The notes: a model not told the origin generated them from the letters alone. A stretch of 64,000 nucleotides of DNA from Microbacterium sp. VKM Ac-2870 (GCF_015350795.1 NZ_JADKSH010000004.1:186001-250000); one strand, 5' to 3'. Positions 18,654-27,473 are shown, numbered from the stretch's first letter. Translations and numbers: made by a program.

Positions 18654-20182
18654 CAGTAGGCTCCTTCGGGGCTGACCATGACCTTCACGGTGCGCCACAT
18701 GATCTGCAGGTCTTCGAACACGGACCAGTTCTCGACGTATCGCAGGTCGAGGCGAACGCTCTCGTCCCACGAGAGGTCGCTGCGGCCGCCGACCTGCCAC
18801 GGACCGGTGATGCCGGGCTTGATGTAGAGGCGGCGCGAGACGGCCGTGTCGTACATGCTCACCTCGTCGGGCAGCGGCGGGCGGGGCCCGACGACGCTCA
18901 TGTCGCCGCGGAGCACGTTCCAGAACTGCGGCACCTCGTCGAGGGAGTACTTCCGCAGCACCCGGCCGACGCGGGTCACGCGGGGGTCGTGCTTGAGCTT
19001 GAACAGCGGGCCCGAGCCTTCGTTCGTCGCCCGCAGCGCCGCGAGCTGCTTCTCGGCGTCGACGCGCATCGACCGGAACTTCAGCATGCGGAAGTCGTGG
19101 CCGTCGCGGCCCACGCGCGACTGGCGGAAGAAGACAGGTCCGGGGTCATCGATCGCGATCGCGCACGCGATGATCACGGCGAAGGGCGCGAAAGCGATCA
19201 GCGCCAGCAACGCGACGATGACGTCGAGCCCGCGCTTGAGCAGGTACGCGCCGCCGTCGAACCGGGGAATGCGCACATGGATCAGCGGCATCCCCTCGAC
19301 GGGCCGCAGCGACATCCGCGGGCCGGCGACGTCGGCGAGGCGGCTGGAGAGGACGACCTCCGCGGCCGTGCCCTCGAGCTCCCATGCGATGCGCTTGACG
19401 AACGTCGGGTCGCCCGACGGCTGGCCGGCGACGAGGATGGTGTCGGCGCGCAGGAAGTGCGCGGTGTCGCGCAGCGGGGCAGAACCGGCGAACACCGGGT
19501 AGATGTGGTCGTCGACGACGAGAGCAGACGGTGATTCGTCGAGAATCGCCGTGCCGACGACCTTGTAACCGAGGCGGCCTTCGTGGCCGAGGGTGCGCAG
19601 CGCGTATTCGACCTCTTCACGTGCGCCGACGATGACGGTGCGCGAGGCGTACCGTCCGACGGCGCGCTGTCGGCACAGCCACCGGCGCCACAGCCAGCGC
19701 GTCCAGACGAGGGCCAGGATGCCCGCGGGCAGAGCGAAGTACAGCTGTGTGCGGATGCCCTGCCACTCGAACAGCAGGAAGGCGATGGCCAGCGCGCCGA
19801 AGGCGAGGCCGGTCGCGTGGGCGACGCGCTTGTACTCGGTGACGCCGACGCCCATGATCGCGGCTTCGCGGGTGTTGAACAGGCTCAGCGCGAGCATCCA
19901 GATCAGCGCGGTGCTGAGCGGAACCCGCACCAGCAGACCCGGATCTTCGGCGAGGATGCGCGGCGAGGTCGCCAGCAACGAGAGCGCCGATGCCAGAAGG
20001 CATGCCAGCAGCACGACGGCGCTGTCGCTGATGCGCAGCAGCGTGCGGTATCGACGTTCCCATTGCTGGCGACTTGCCAGCGCTTCCGACGCCCGCGGCG
20101 CGACGGCGGCGTGCCGATACGTCAGGCGCGCGCCGAGCGTCGCGAGATGCGGCCCCGAAGCGATGTCTTCGAGTGCACTCAT
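18653..20182 (-). CDS. WbaP/WcaJ-type undecaprenyl-phosphate sugar phosphotransferase
   Basis: About 509 residues: four to five N-terminal membrane helices, a CoA-binding-like middle region and a C-terminal bacterial sugar transferase domain with KRGLDVIVALL, MLKFRSM, DEVPQFWNVLRGDMS and VVGPRP. This enzyme starts repeat-unit synthesis by placing a sugar-1-phosphate on undecaprenyl phosphate. It is the first gene of the minus-strand run 20182-14864; the 240 bp upstream to 20422 hold no gene and presumably carry the promoter. Confidence 0.88.
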   Translation of the reverse strand: MSALEDIASGPHLATLGARLTYRHAAVAPRASEALASRQQWERRYRTLLRISDSAVVLLACLLASALSLLATSPRILAEDPGLLVRVPLSTALIWMLALSLFNTREAAIMGVGVTEYKRVAHATGLAFGALAIAFLLFEWQGIRTQLYFALPAGILALVWTRWLWRRWLCRQRAVGRYASRTVIVGAREEVEYALRTLGHEGRLGYKVVGTAILDESPSALVVDDHIYPVFAGSAPLRDTAHFLRADTILVAGQPSGDPTFVKRIAWELEGTAAEVVLSSRLADVAGPRMSLRPVEGMPLIHVRIPRFDGGAYLLKRGLDVIVALLALIAFAPFAVIIACAIAIDDPGPVFFRQSRVGRDGHDFRMLKFRSMRVDAEKQLAALRATNEGSGPLFKLKHDPRVTRVGRVLRKYSLDEVPQFWNVLRGDMSVVGPRPPLPDEVSMYDTAVSRRLYIKPGITGPWQVGGRSDLSWDESVRLDLRYVENWSVFEDLQIMWRTVKVMVSPEGAY

Positions 20183-20422
20183 CGTGCTGCACCACAGATA
20201 GCCGACTGTGTCCGCATATTGCCCCCCAGCAATGCGTGACTGCAGACACTAGGTGCCTGCGTTTCCCCCATGAGAACGCCTGGATCCCCCCGGATCGCGC
20301 GACGTCCCCACACGTTTCGCGCTGCGTTCTCCGTCACTATACCGCGCGTTCAGCGTGCCGGCGACCACACAGATGCCGGCTCCGCCGCCCGCCCTCCGGT
20401 CGTTGAGCGGGCGCGCCCCGCC

Positions 20423-21853
20423 CTACCTCAGCGCGTCCACGACCGCCGCGCGCCGCAGTGGCACCGTCGACGGCTCCACGTCCCACACCCGGGTCGTCCG
20501 CTCCGCGCCGAAGGCGGGCCATCTGGGGTCACCCGTCGTGATGAACGACACCCAGGCGGCGTGCATCTCGCGGGCGAGGGATGCCGGGGCATCCGGCCCC
20601 GCGAGGCGCGTCGCTTCGTCGTGGTCGATGGTGTCGAACGCGAAGGCGATCTCCAGGGCGTGCGCGGCGCGCAGGTCGCGGACGGGGCTCGGCCAGGCGA
20701 ACTCGTACACGAACGTGGGCGCGCGGCGCGACCGGGCGGCGCGGACGGCGGGGGCCCGCAGCATCCGGTCGGTGATCAGCTGGCCGAGCACCTCGCCGGG
20801 TGAGGCGTCCGGGAAGGCGGCGCGGACGGCCCGCGCGGCGCGTTCGGGAATGCGCAGTCCACGTCGGGCGATCCAGGCCTTGACGGGGCTGATCTCTGCG
20901 AGCGCGTCGGGTGTCAGCCAAAGGCGGTATTCGTCCGTGTTGGTGCCGATGAGAAGCGGCACGTCGACCTGGTCGAGCACGTCGGAGGGCGAGGCCGGCA
21001 GCGACGCGGGGTCGACGGCCAGGTTGTAGCCCGGCGTGCCACCCAGCGGCGACGATCCCGCTGCCAGCTCCGCGCGGGTCTGGATGAGCTCGGCGGGGGT
21101 GCGGGCGGAGAACGCCTCTCTGGTCGCCGGGATGCCGAGGCGACGGGCGATGCCGTCGGAGGCGCGTCGCGCCTTGGCGACGGTGGGCGCCTCGAGCGGT
21201 CCCGACTGGATGATCGCGCCGGCGACGAGGGCGCGTGAGGCGGGGCGCGCCAGGAGCGCGGCGACCAGGGCGCCGCCGGCCGATTCGCCCATGAGGGTGA
21301 TGCGGCTCGGATCGCCGCCGAACGCCGCGATCTCGGCGTGCACCCATTCGAGGGCCAGGGCGACATCGCGCAGCCCGAGGTTGAGCGGAGTGTCCCGGAG
21401 AACGCTGAAGCCCTCCGCGCCGAGCCGGTAGTTGACGGAGACGAACACCACCCCGTCGCGCGCGAAAGTGCTGCCGTCGTAGATGGATTGCGCGGCGGCG
21501 CCGCGCTCGAGCGCGCCCCCGTGGATCCAGAGCACGACCGGAGCGCCCTGCGCACCGGCATCCGTGGGGGCCCACACGTTGACGGTCATCACGTCGTCGC
21601 CCTCGATCACGGGGCAGACGAGCAGCTTCCCGAGCGCTCCGCCGTAGGGCGACTGCGGTGCGGTGGCGCCGAACGCGGTCGCGTCGCGCACGTCCGTCCA
21701 GGGCGCCGCGGGGACGGGAGCGGCGAAGCGGTGCATGCCGACGGGAGGCTCGGCGTAGCGGATGCCGAGGAAGCGGTCGACGCCGTCGGAGCGTGTGCCC
21801 CGCAGCATCCCCGTCGAGATCGTGACATCGGCACTTGCGGCAGAGGCGGGCAC
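20423..21853 (-). CDS. Type-B carboxylesterase
   Basis: About 476 residues, alpha/beta-hydrolase fold. The N-terminal FLGIRYAEPP is followed by VLWIHGGALERG (oxyanion hole), the nucleophile elbow GESAGG, an acidic residue in GTNTDEYRLW and a C-terminal His region. There is no signal peptide from the chosen GTG 21853, and upstream in-frame residues look non-coding. It hydrolyses carboxylic esters; the natural substrate cannot be inferred. Confidence 0.85.
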   Translation of the reverse strand: MPASAASADVTISTGMLRGTRSDGVDRFLGIRYAEPPVGMHRFAAPVPAAPWTDVRDATAFGATAPQSPYGGALGKLLVCPVIEGDDVMTVNVWAPTDAGAQGAPVVLWIHGGALERGAAAQSIYDGSTFARDGVVFVSVNYRLGAEGFSVLRDTPLNLGLRDVALALEWVHAEIAAFGGDPSRITLMGESAGGALVAALLARPASRALVAGAIIQSGPLEAPTVAKARRASDGIARRLGIPATREAFSARTPAELIQTRAELAAGSSPLGGTPGYNLAVDPASLPASPSDVLDQVDVPLLIGTNTDEYRLWLTPDALAEISPVKAWIARRGLRIPERAARAVRAAFPDASPGEVLGQLITDRMLRAPAVRAARSRRAPTFVYEFAWPSPVRDLRAAHALEIAFAFDTIDHDEATRLAGPDAPASLAREMHAAWVSFITTGDPRWPAFGAERTTRVWDVEPSTVPLRRAAVVDALR

Positions 21854-21893
21854 GACATCATTCTCGCTCGTTCCCGCCCTCCCGCGCTCTCCG

Positions 21894-22895
21894 TCAGCTC
21901 CCCGGCGTCGCCGGCACCACGTCCCAGTGCTCACGGATCAGGCCGCCGTCGACGCGGAAGATGTCGGCAGCGAGGTACGGGTCGGTCGGTTTCGCTCCGA
22001 CCGACTGCGAGAACGTCCACACCAGGTCGCCGTCGGCGAGCGAGATCACGGACTGCTGCGCCGGAAACTGCACGCCGCTGGCGAAGAAGGCCTTCAGCGC
22101 GGCGGTGCCGTTGGCGGCGACGCTGTTGTGCTGGAGGTACGCCGGGTCGAACGTCGTGTCGAGGACGCTGGTGTCCTTGTCGCGGAACAGGGCGTTGTAC
22201 GCGCCGACGGCGAGCTGCCGGTTGGTCTCCTCTTGCGCTTCGGTCGGTGCGGTGGTTCCCGCGGGTGCTTGGTAGAGGTCGCTGAACATCGTGTTGGTGT
22301 TGCCGCTGGCCGGGGTGCCCGTCGGGATCGGCTGGTCGAACGACCACCGTTCGGTGACCTTGCCGTCGGAAACGCGGAAGAGGTCGACGGCGGCTTCGCC
22401 CGTGCGCTCGTCGGAGGGGTTCGGCGCGATCTGCCAGTGCACGGCGACCAGGTCGCCATCGGCGGCGACGTGCGTGATGACGGCCTGCGCGCCGCTGACG
22501 CGTGCGTGGTCGGCGGCGAACTGGTCGAGCAGGCCGGTGGGGCCGGGCTTGAGCGCGTTGCCGTGGGCGATGGCGTCGGCGGCGATGAGGGCCGTCGCGG
22601 TCGAGGCCGCCGCGGCAGAGGTGGGATCGGGAAAGGTCTCGGCGATGAGTCGCGAGACGAGGCCTTCGTTGGATTTCTCGGTCGTCGCGTCGCCGCGATC
22701 GGCCGTGGTGCCGCCGTCGGCGTTCGCGGCGGCATCCGGTGATTGCGCCGTCTTCGCGTCGACCGCGGGGGCGGGGGAGGTGGCGGACGACGGGCCGGCT
22801 GCGCAGCCCGTGAGCAGGGCGGCTCCGGCCAGGAGAGCGGCACCGAGCGTGGCGCCGCGGGAGAGGAGGGCGAGGGGGGATCGCTGAGTCGTCAC
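21894..22895 (-). CDS. Lipoprotein with two SnoaL/NTF2-like domains
   Basis: About 333 residues from GTG 22895. The signal peptide ends in a lipobox (ALLTGC), followed by an Ala/Asp/Thr-rich spacer (~35-80) and two NTF2-like halves. Each half ends in a strand such as VAVHWQIAP..DLFRVSDGKVTERWSF or LVWTFSQS..DIFRVDGGLIREHW. This looks like an internal duplication of a SnoaL-like module on the outer membrane face. Function unknown. Confidence 0.7.
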   Translation of the reverse strand: MTTQRSPLALLSRGATLGAALLAGAALLTGCAAGPSSATSPAPAVDAKTAQSPDAAANADGGTTADRGDATTEKSNEGLVSRLIAETFPDPTSAAAASTATALIAADAIAHGNALKPGPTGLLDQFAADHARVSGAQAVITHVAADGDLVAVHWQIAPNPSDERTGEAAVDLFRVSDGKVTERWSFDQPIPTGTPASGNTNTMFSDLYQAPAGTTAPTEAQEETNRQLAVGAYNALFRDKDTSVLDTTFDPAYLQHNSVAANGTAALKAFFASGVQFPAQQSVISLADGDLVWTFSQSVGAKPTDPYLAADIFRVDGGLIREHWDVVPATPGS

Positions 22896-22951
22896 GCAGC
22901 CCACGCTGTCGACGGATGCTGGGAGCAACGTCGGCGGAGCTTAAGTGCGCG

Positions 22952-23308
22952 TTATGCGATCGTCTGGCGAGTGAGGCTTCGCGACGCGGAGATGTACGCG
23001 GGTACGGCGATGGCGACCACGACGACGTGCATGACAGCGAGCGCCAGCACGGCGGGAGGCGTCGCGCCGGGCATGAACTGCAGGGTTGCCAGGAGGATGT
23101 CGGGCACGAACGAGAGGACCAGCACCGCCGGGACGGCGATGCTCAGCGCTTTTCGCGGGTTGCGGGAGCGGGTGGCGATGAGGCGCCAGCCGATCCAGCC
23201 TGCGACCATCCCGACGATCGTCATCGAGGCGTAGGCGGGCGCCGTCAGTCCGCCGAAGGCCGGCGAGACACCAGCCGTCAGGGCGATGAACGCGACGATG
23301 GCGTTCAC
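22952..23308 (-). CDS. Small four-helix membrane protein
   Basis: About 118 residues from GTG 23308 with four hydrophobic segments and the motif FVPDILLA in the third. It resembles small DUF6069-type actinobacterial membrane proteins. In-frame similarity-like sequence (RDTALAIAV) lies upstream without a usual start codon, so the true start is uncertain. It is divergent from the TetR gene at 23379 and shares its operator region, so it is probably the regulated target. Confidence 0.55.
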   Translation of the reverse strand: MNAIVAFIALTAGVSPAFGGLTAPAYASMTIVGMVAGWIGWRLIATRSRNPRKALSIAVPAVLVLSFVPDILLATLQFMPGATPPAVLALAVMHVVVVAIAVPAYISASRSLTRQTIA

Positions 23309-23342
23309 CGCGATGGCCAGAGCGGTGTCTCGTATTGCGTTA

Positions 23343-23359
23343 CGGTACCATCAGTACCG
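23343..23359. promoter_or_regulatory. TetR operator candidate (CGGTAC-N5-GTACCG)
   Basis: A perfect dyad with 6-bp arms and a 5-bp spacer sits between the divergent membrane-protein and TetR genes, 20 bp before the TetR start. Size and symmetry fit a TetR dimer site that would control both genes. Confidence 0.6.
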
Positions 23360-23378
23360 AAAACGGGAAAGAGGCCAG

Positions 23379-23978
23379 ATGGATCGACTCACGGATGCCG
23401 CCCCGGTGGGGCGCCCGCGCAATCCGAATGTCGATCGGGCCATCTTGGATGCCGCCCAAGACCTGCTTCTCGAGCGTGGCTATGCCGGAACGACGGTGGC
23501 CGCCGTCGCCGAGCGGGCGCGGTGCGGAAAGTCGGCGATTTACCGGCGGTGGCCGGGAAAGGCAGATCTCGTCGTCGCCGCGGTGCTGGCGTCGCAGGTG
23601 CCGCCCGTGCCGCCCGACACGGGATCGCTGCGCGGCGATCTCATCGCCGCGGCGATGCACTTCTCCGGCCGAGATGACCGAAGCGCCCGGGTGCTCGCGA
23701 GCATGTTGACCGCGCTCGGCGACGATGGCGACCTGCGCGCCAAGGCGTCGCGGGAAGTCGGACGGCCACCTGTGGCGGCGATCGCTGCAGTGATCGAACG
23801 GTGGATCGGACGTGGTGTCGTCCCCGCGACCGCTCCCGTCGCCCTGTTGGCCGGGATCATCCCGACCGCCGCGTTCGGCAGCGTCGTGCTGCAGCGGCGC
23901 CACCTCGACGAGAGCGCCGTGACGGAGCTCGTCGATGCGGTCGTCATTCCCGCGCTGCTCGCCGTGGCACGTGAATAG
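23379..23978 (+). CDS. TetR/AcrR-family transcriptional regulator
   Basis: About 199 residues from ATG 23379 (AAAGAGG upstream). The HTH is at ~30-55 (TTVAAVAERARCGKSAIYRRWPGK), followed by a C-terminal TetR_C-like ligand domain. It is expected to repress itself and the divergent membrane protein through the dyad at 23343-23359. Confidence 0.85.
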   Translation: MDRLTDAAPVGRPRNPNVDRAILDAAQDLLLERGYAGTTVAAVAERARCGKSAIYRRWPGKADLVVAAVLASQVPPVPPDTGSLRGDLIAAAMHFSGRDDRSARVLASMLTALGDDGDLRAKASREVGRPPVAAIAAVIERWIGRGVVPATAPVALLAGIIPTAAFGSVVLQRRHLDESAVTELVDAVVIPALLAVARE

Positions 23979-23987
23979 TCTGAGTCG

Positions 23988-24536
23988 ATGAACTCGCTTG
24001 TGGGCCCGGCATCCGGGCGGCTCTGGCCGCAGCCGCTGAAGGTGACCGTCGGCGGGGTGTCTCGCGGCGAACTCGCCGAGCGTCTGCGCAGGCAGGGAGT
24101 TTCACTGAACGCTCATGCGGAGACTCTGCTCGCCGGCCCGGCCTTCGACGAGCGGGCCGGCGAGGTGATGCACTTCGTCGATCGCACCGTCGCGGAGCTG
24201 GGTCTACCGACTGGCGGCACGCTGCGCGACGTGTTTGATGCTGCCGGGGTTGTGGGGCTCGAGCTGTGCCCTGCCGACGCTGCTCCGTATCTACGGTTGG
24301 CGTGGACGTTGCAGGCCAACTCGACCGATTCTCTGCTGTCGATGGGGCGCTCGCCGCAGGGCGCGATGAAGGTGGCGTCGGCACCGCTGAGCGACGACGC
24401 GGAGTATCCGAAGGGCTTCTATCTGCGGGTGGTGGACGGAGTGCCGTGGCTGCGCGGATATCGCTGCGACGACGAGTACCGCTTCGCCGCGGATGACCGG
24501 TTTGCGTTTCGGGCGGGGCGGGTAGCTGGCCCGTGA
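23988..24536 (+). CDS. Conserved hypothetical protein
   Basis: About 182 residues, soluble. It contains LRRQGVSLNAHAETLLAG, a TVAELGLPTGGTLRDVF segment and a C-terminal YPKGFYLRVVDGVPWLRGYRCD region. I recognise this pattern from small uncharacterised actinobacterial proteins, sometimes labelled 'helicase' without basis. No motif gives a function. It starts 10 bp after the TetR gene. Confidence 0.6.
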   Translation: MNSLVGPASGRLWPQPLKVTVGGVSRGELAERLRRQGVSLNAHAETLLAGPAFDERAGEVMHFVDRTVAELGLPTGGTLRDVFDAAGVVGLELCPADAAPYLRLAWTLQANSTDSLLSMGRSPQGAMKVASAPLSDDAEYPKGFYLRVVDGVPWLRGYRCDDEYRFAADDRFAFRAGRVAGP

Positions 24537-24613
24537 CCCGGCCTGATTCCGAGGCTTGCGCCTGCCGTGCAGCGTGGACAGTCGCGCGTGGGGCTGCTGC
24601 GGGCACGTTAGAT

Positions 24614-24674
24614 GTCAAAAGAACTTGACTTCGATATGAAGTGTGCCTACGCTCGATAGTCAAGACTCTTTGAC
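24614..24674 (+). promoter_or_regulatory. Promoter with two identical-type operators GTCAA-N6-TTGAC
   Basis: Two 16-bp dyads, 24614-24629 and 24659-24674, have perfect 5-bp arms and 6-bp spacers, with starts 45 bp apart. The right arm of the first forms a -35 box (TTGACT, 24625-24630), followed after 17 bp by TACGCT (24648-24653) as -10. The second dyad covers the expected transcript start. This is a strongly repressible promoter, and the XRE protein at 25069 is the obvious binder. Confidence 0.75.
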
Positions 24675-24692
24675 ATAACCCGGAGGTGACTC

Positions 24693-25082
24693 GTGTTCTG
24701 GAAGTACCTGACAGTTCTCGCCGGCGGCATCGTCGTTCTGGTTGTCGGGCTGAGTCTGGCGTATCGCTATGAGCTCGAGTGGCTACGGATCGCGGCTATG
24801 ACGGTGCCGATTGTGATCGTGGGCACGGGAGCGATGCTTGTCAAGCGCCGCGACCAACGCCGGAACCGCAGCGATCAGGCAGATTCCCTCGAGCATCAGC
24901 TGGATCTACAAGCACGCGCCGGAGCCTACGTCTTCGCGATAGTCGCTACAGCGTTGGCTGTGGTGGTCGCTGTCGCGGCACCGGCGGTGGCGAGCTGGGT
25001 TATCCTGCTCGGCCTGTTCGCGGTCATCATCGTCGGCTATGGCGTCGTCCGCCTCAGGGTGAACCACGATGCTCGTCAGTAA
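24693..25082 (+). CDS. Four-helix membrane protein paired with XRE regulator
   Basis: About 129 residues from GTG 24693 after a strong GGAGGTGA site. There are four hydrophobic segments in two hairpins separated by a charged loop (VKRRDQRRNRSDQADSLEHQ). It resembles DUF2178-like proteins commonly encoded directly ahead of a 65-75-residue XRE protein. Its end overlaps the XRE start by 14 bp. The role is unknown; a sensor or modulator of the regulator is one possibility. Confidence 0.65.
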   Translation: MFWKYLTVLAGGIVVLVVGLSLAYRYELEWLRIAAMTVPIVIVGTGAMLVKRRDQRRNRSDQADSLEHQLDLQARAGAYVFAIVATALAVVVAVAAPAVASWVILLGLFAVIIVGYGVVRLRVNHDARQ

Positions 25083-25272
25083 GGTGCGGGAGGCGCGTCT
25101 TTCCGCCGGGCTCACGCAAGAGGAGTTGAGCCGTCGTTGTAACGTCTCTCGTCAGACCATCATCTCGGTGGAGCGTGGAGCTCACGCTCCCACTCTCACG
25201 CTGGCGTTCGTTCTTGCGCGGGAACTTGACCAGGCTGTCGATACCCTCTTCGAACTGAGGGGCGCTCCGTAG
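25069..25272 (+). CDS. Short XRE-family HTH regulator
   Basis: A 67-residue Cro/CI-type HTH: VREARLSAGLTQEELSRRCNVSRQTIISVERG, then a short tail (LARELDQAVDTLFEL). This is the YozG-like minimal regulator found with small membrane proteins. It overlaps the membrane gene and is likely autoregulated through the dyads at 24614-24674. Confidence 0.85.
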   Translation: MLVSKVREARLSAGLTQEELSRRCNVSRQTIISVERGAHAPTLTLAFVLARELDQAVDTLFELRGAP

Positions 25273-25288
25273 CCGGAGCGCCCCTCAG
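25255..25288 (+). terminator. Intrinsic-type hairpin overlapping the XRE stop codon
   Basis: A 15-bp perfect stem (25255-25269 with 25274-25288, CTGAGGGGCGCTCCG) has a 4-nt loop. Its loop carries the stop codon. A T-rich tail is nearly absent (TTCATCT). Confidence 0.65.
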
Positions 25289-25478
25289 TTCATCTGGGTG
25301 GGACGGCTTAGGGGTAGCAGCCCTCACGCCCTTCTTCCGCCTATGCGGCCGGACTCGCCCCGCGCTTGCTATGTGGCGTTGATCTTCCCCTCCTGCCTTG
25401 CAGGGTTCGCCTGAGGCGAGGAGCGCCCGGACCGCAGCGTAGCGAGGACCGGACGCACCGCAGGATCAGGCGAGCCAA

Positions 25479-25496
25479 GCCGGCCGTTAGGCCGGC
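25479..25496 (-). terminator. Weak hairpin downstream of the 25519-26052 gene
   Basis: A 7-bp stem GCCGGCC with loop GTTA lies 23 bp beyond the stop of the minus-strand gene. The surrounding 25273-25518 stretch has no gene and is built of short GC-rich inverted segments. Confidence 0.35.
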
Positions 25497-25518
25497 CTTG
25501 AACGAGTAAAGAAAGTTC

Positions 25519-26052
25519 TCACAGCTCGTCGTTGCCGAGGGCCTCGACGGCGCGGCTTGCGGCACGAGCTTTGTCGGCGGCAGGCAACCAAGGATGGAAG
25601 CCACGTTCGGATTCGGCTGCTCTCATCGCGCGGTCGAGCGCATCGGAGATACCGCGTAGATCCTCGAAGCCGAGTGCGCGGATGCCCGAACGGATCGCGT
25701 CGAGGTTGGGCTCCTCGGAGAGCAATGCCTCGATCGCCTCGACGGTCTTCGGCGTGTATCGCTTCGCGAACGACTGTGTGATCGCGCCCTGCATGGCAGC
25801 GAGTTCGCCGATCGGGGGCTTCGGCTGGTGGAACTTGTGCGTGTAGGCGTTGAAGACGCTTCGGTAGTCACGGGTCGCGCGGTCAGCGGCTTCCGCTGCC
25901 CATGACATCTGCAGGAACGCTTCGTCATGGTTCCGCGGAGTGTCCCCGCTGATCTTCTGGGTGTCCATGGCGTCGACACCCGCTGCCGCTCGCTCCTGGA
26001 GGCGCTGCAGAACGTTGCGCACGGGTTCGGGAACAACGCCCCACGTCGGCAC
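25519..26052 (-). CDS. Uncharacterised protein
   Basis: About 177 residues, mostly helical, Ala/Arg/Glu-rich, with no membrane segment or signal peptide. A central YTHKFHQPKPPIGELAAMQGAITQSFAKRY region is the only distinctive part, and two later helical repeats contain IEALLSEEPNLDAIRSGIRALGFEDL. No known family is recognised. It stands alone on the minus strand next to the attachment-site scar, so an accessory origin is possible. Confidence 0.45.
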   Translation of the reverse strand: MPTWGVVPEPVRNVLQRLQERAAAGVDAMDTQKISGDTPRNHDEAFLQMSWAAEAADRATRDYRSVFNAYTHKFHQPKPPIGELAAMQGAITQSFAKRYTPKTVEAIEALLSEEPNLDAIRSGIRALGFEDLRGISDALDRAMRAAESERGFHPWLPAADKARAASRAVEALGNDEL

Positions 26053-26228
26053 TGCCGACGCTGGCTCTGTCGCGCATCCAATGTGCGGCTGCTGCCTCGC
26101 CGACTGCCCCGACGTTCACCCGGATGAGGGAGAGGGCGCGGACCATTGACCGCCGAGCGGACTTGCCCCGTGGCAGGTGACTCGATTGACCACTCGCCAG
26201 CCACCGCCCCTCGGCGTACCGTCGAAGT

Positions 26229-26594
26229 ATGACGAGGCGAGCGGCGCAACGAGTGGTAGTGCCTGACGTCGTCGGACTGCCCTTCCATATAGGCCGCGAG
26301 GTGGCTTCGACGGCTGGTGTCGCGCTCGCAAATCCCGACCCTGACGGGCCTCCTATTGGAGCGCTCGCCTGGCCAGGACTCTTCTACATCACGTCGCAGA
26401 ACCCCGCTGCCGGTAGCGAGGTGTACCGATGGGATTCTGTCGGAGTCGAGGTCTCTGCGCACGGGACCGCAGAGTCCGGAGCGATCTCCGACACCCCGCA
26501 CCCGCTGCCCGGCGACAGTGCACACGCGGCTCCCGAGCGCGAGCAATTTGTGAGCCTCACGGACCCGAGGGAGTCCGCCGAGGAGGCTCGATGA
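26229..26594 (+). CDS. Soluble single-PASTA-domain protein
   Basis: About 121 residues. Residues ~10-75 form one PASTA-like domain (VVVPDVVGLPFHIGREVA ... SQNPAAGSEVYRWDSVGVEVS), followed by a disordered tail. There is no membrane helix or kinase domain, unlike StkP/PknB or PBPs. The next gene overlaps its stop by four bases, so the two are co-translated. Confidence 0.6.
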   Translation: MTRRAAQRVVVPDVVGLPFHIGREVASTAGVALANPDPDGPPIGALAWPGLFYITSQNPAAGSEVYRWDSVGVEVSAHGTAESGAISDTPHPLPGDSAHAAPEREQFVSLTDPRESAEEAR

Positions 26595-27049
26595 ACGACC
26601 ATGCGCCCTTCCGTGACCCCGGCTACGAGGTGTCCGCCGTTCGTGTCATTCCGAGAGGACGGGCGGTTTACGTTCCGGCGACTGAGAGGCCGTCCGTCTC
26701 GGTTCGACACCTACTGGGCTACGAGCCGTTCACGACCATGTGTGCCAATTTCGGAGCGAGCCCGCGGGATCTCGCATCCAGCATTACGATCCTCGGCGAC
26801 GTCCTGCGACAGCATCGCGAAGCTATCCACTCCCGTGGCGTGGAGGCACCGGCGGCCGTGTTCCTGGGCAACGTCCTAGTGGGACTCCGAGAGGATGCAT
26901 CCTGGGTCAGATACGGCGACGAGTTCCCTAGTGCAGGTACTGAGCATCATCAGTACGAGGTCCTGCATCTTCTTGACTTGCTCATGGACTCTGATGAGAC
27001 GACGTACGGAAGATGCGTAGAGATGATCGGGAGCTGGGCAGGGTTGTAA
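26591..27049 (+). CDS. Uncharacterised protein coupled to the PASTA protein
   Basis: About 152 residues from ATG 26591, overlapping the TGA of the PASTA gene (ATGA). Acidic, soluble, mostly helical, with PRDLASSITILGDVLRQHREAIHSRG in the middle and an acidic C-terminus. No family recognised; translation coupling suggests it works with the PASTA protein. Confidence 0.5.
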   Translation: MNDHAPFRDPGYEVSAVRVIPRGRAVYVPATERPSVSVRHLLGYEPFTTMCANFGASPRDLASSITILGDVLRQHREAIHSRGVEAPAAVFLGNVLVGLREDASWVRYGDEFPSAGTEHHQYEVLHLLDLLMDSDETTYGRCVEMIGSWAGL

Positions 27050-27266
27050 CCGCCGGCGTTCTGCCATGCCACTGGGCGGGAGGGCACCCTTGGGACCAGA
27101 GGTTCATGGTCTCGGCGACCAACAGGCCCCAGACCGGCTCAAGCCGTCGACGAGGCGTGCGAATCGGCATCTGCAGGAGAGGCCGGTTTGACTTCTTGCC
27201 TCGTGCATCGATGGGGCGGAGCTGGTTGATCAGCAACAGAAAACTACCGCTCACCAGGGAAAAGCA

Positions 27267-27299
27267 AAACCCCCGCGGATAGAAGCTCCGCGAGGGTTT
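27267..27299 (-). terminator. Terminator, probably of the ancestral tRNA-Phe
   Basis: AAACCCCCGCGGA (27267-27279) pairs with TCCGCGAGGGTTT (27287-27299) with one mismatch and a 7-nt loop, and is flanked by A/T runs on both sides. It lies directly downstream, in tRNA orientation, of the tRNA-Phe fragment. Confidence 0.7.
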
Positions 27300-27326
27300 C
27301 TGGGGTGACGTAATGATCACCCTTGT

Positions 27327-27367
27327 GGCTCCGACGGGCGTCGATCCCGTGACCTCACGATTTTCAG
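27327..27367 (-). pseudogene. tRNA-Phe 3' half (att core remnant)
   Basis: On the minus strand this reads from the anticodon loop (CTGAAAA) through the 3' anticodon stem (TCGTG), variable loop, T-arm (ACGGG-ATCGACG-CCCGT) to the acceptor strand CGGAGCC. The 5' half is missing: upstream bases do not pair with the anticodon stem and have no D-arm. This is the footprint expected where an integrase has displaced a tRNA 3' end. Confidence 0.75.
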
Positions 27368-27473
27368 TGACAGTCCGGCACCAACGGCGCCTAGTAGATA
27401 GGCGGAGTTCCGCGAGATTTCGCGGTTGTCTGACTAGTTCTGGGTCGACGTGATCACCGTGATCCTGACCATT

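Noticed and set aside
25289-25518. Possible CRISPR-like or REP array
   Set aside because: The short GC-rich inverted segments are not regularly spaced and do not repeat; no spacers.
27327-27400. Intact tRNA-Phe gene
   Set aside because: The 5' acceptor strand, D-arm and 5' anticodon stem are absent; only the 3' half is present.
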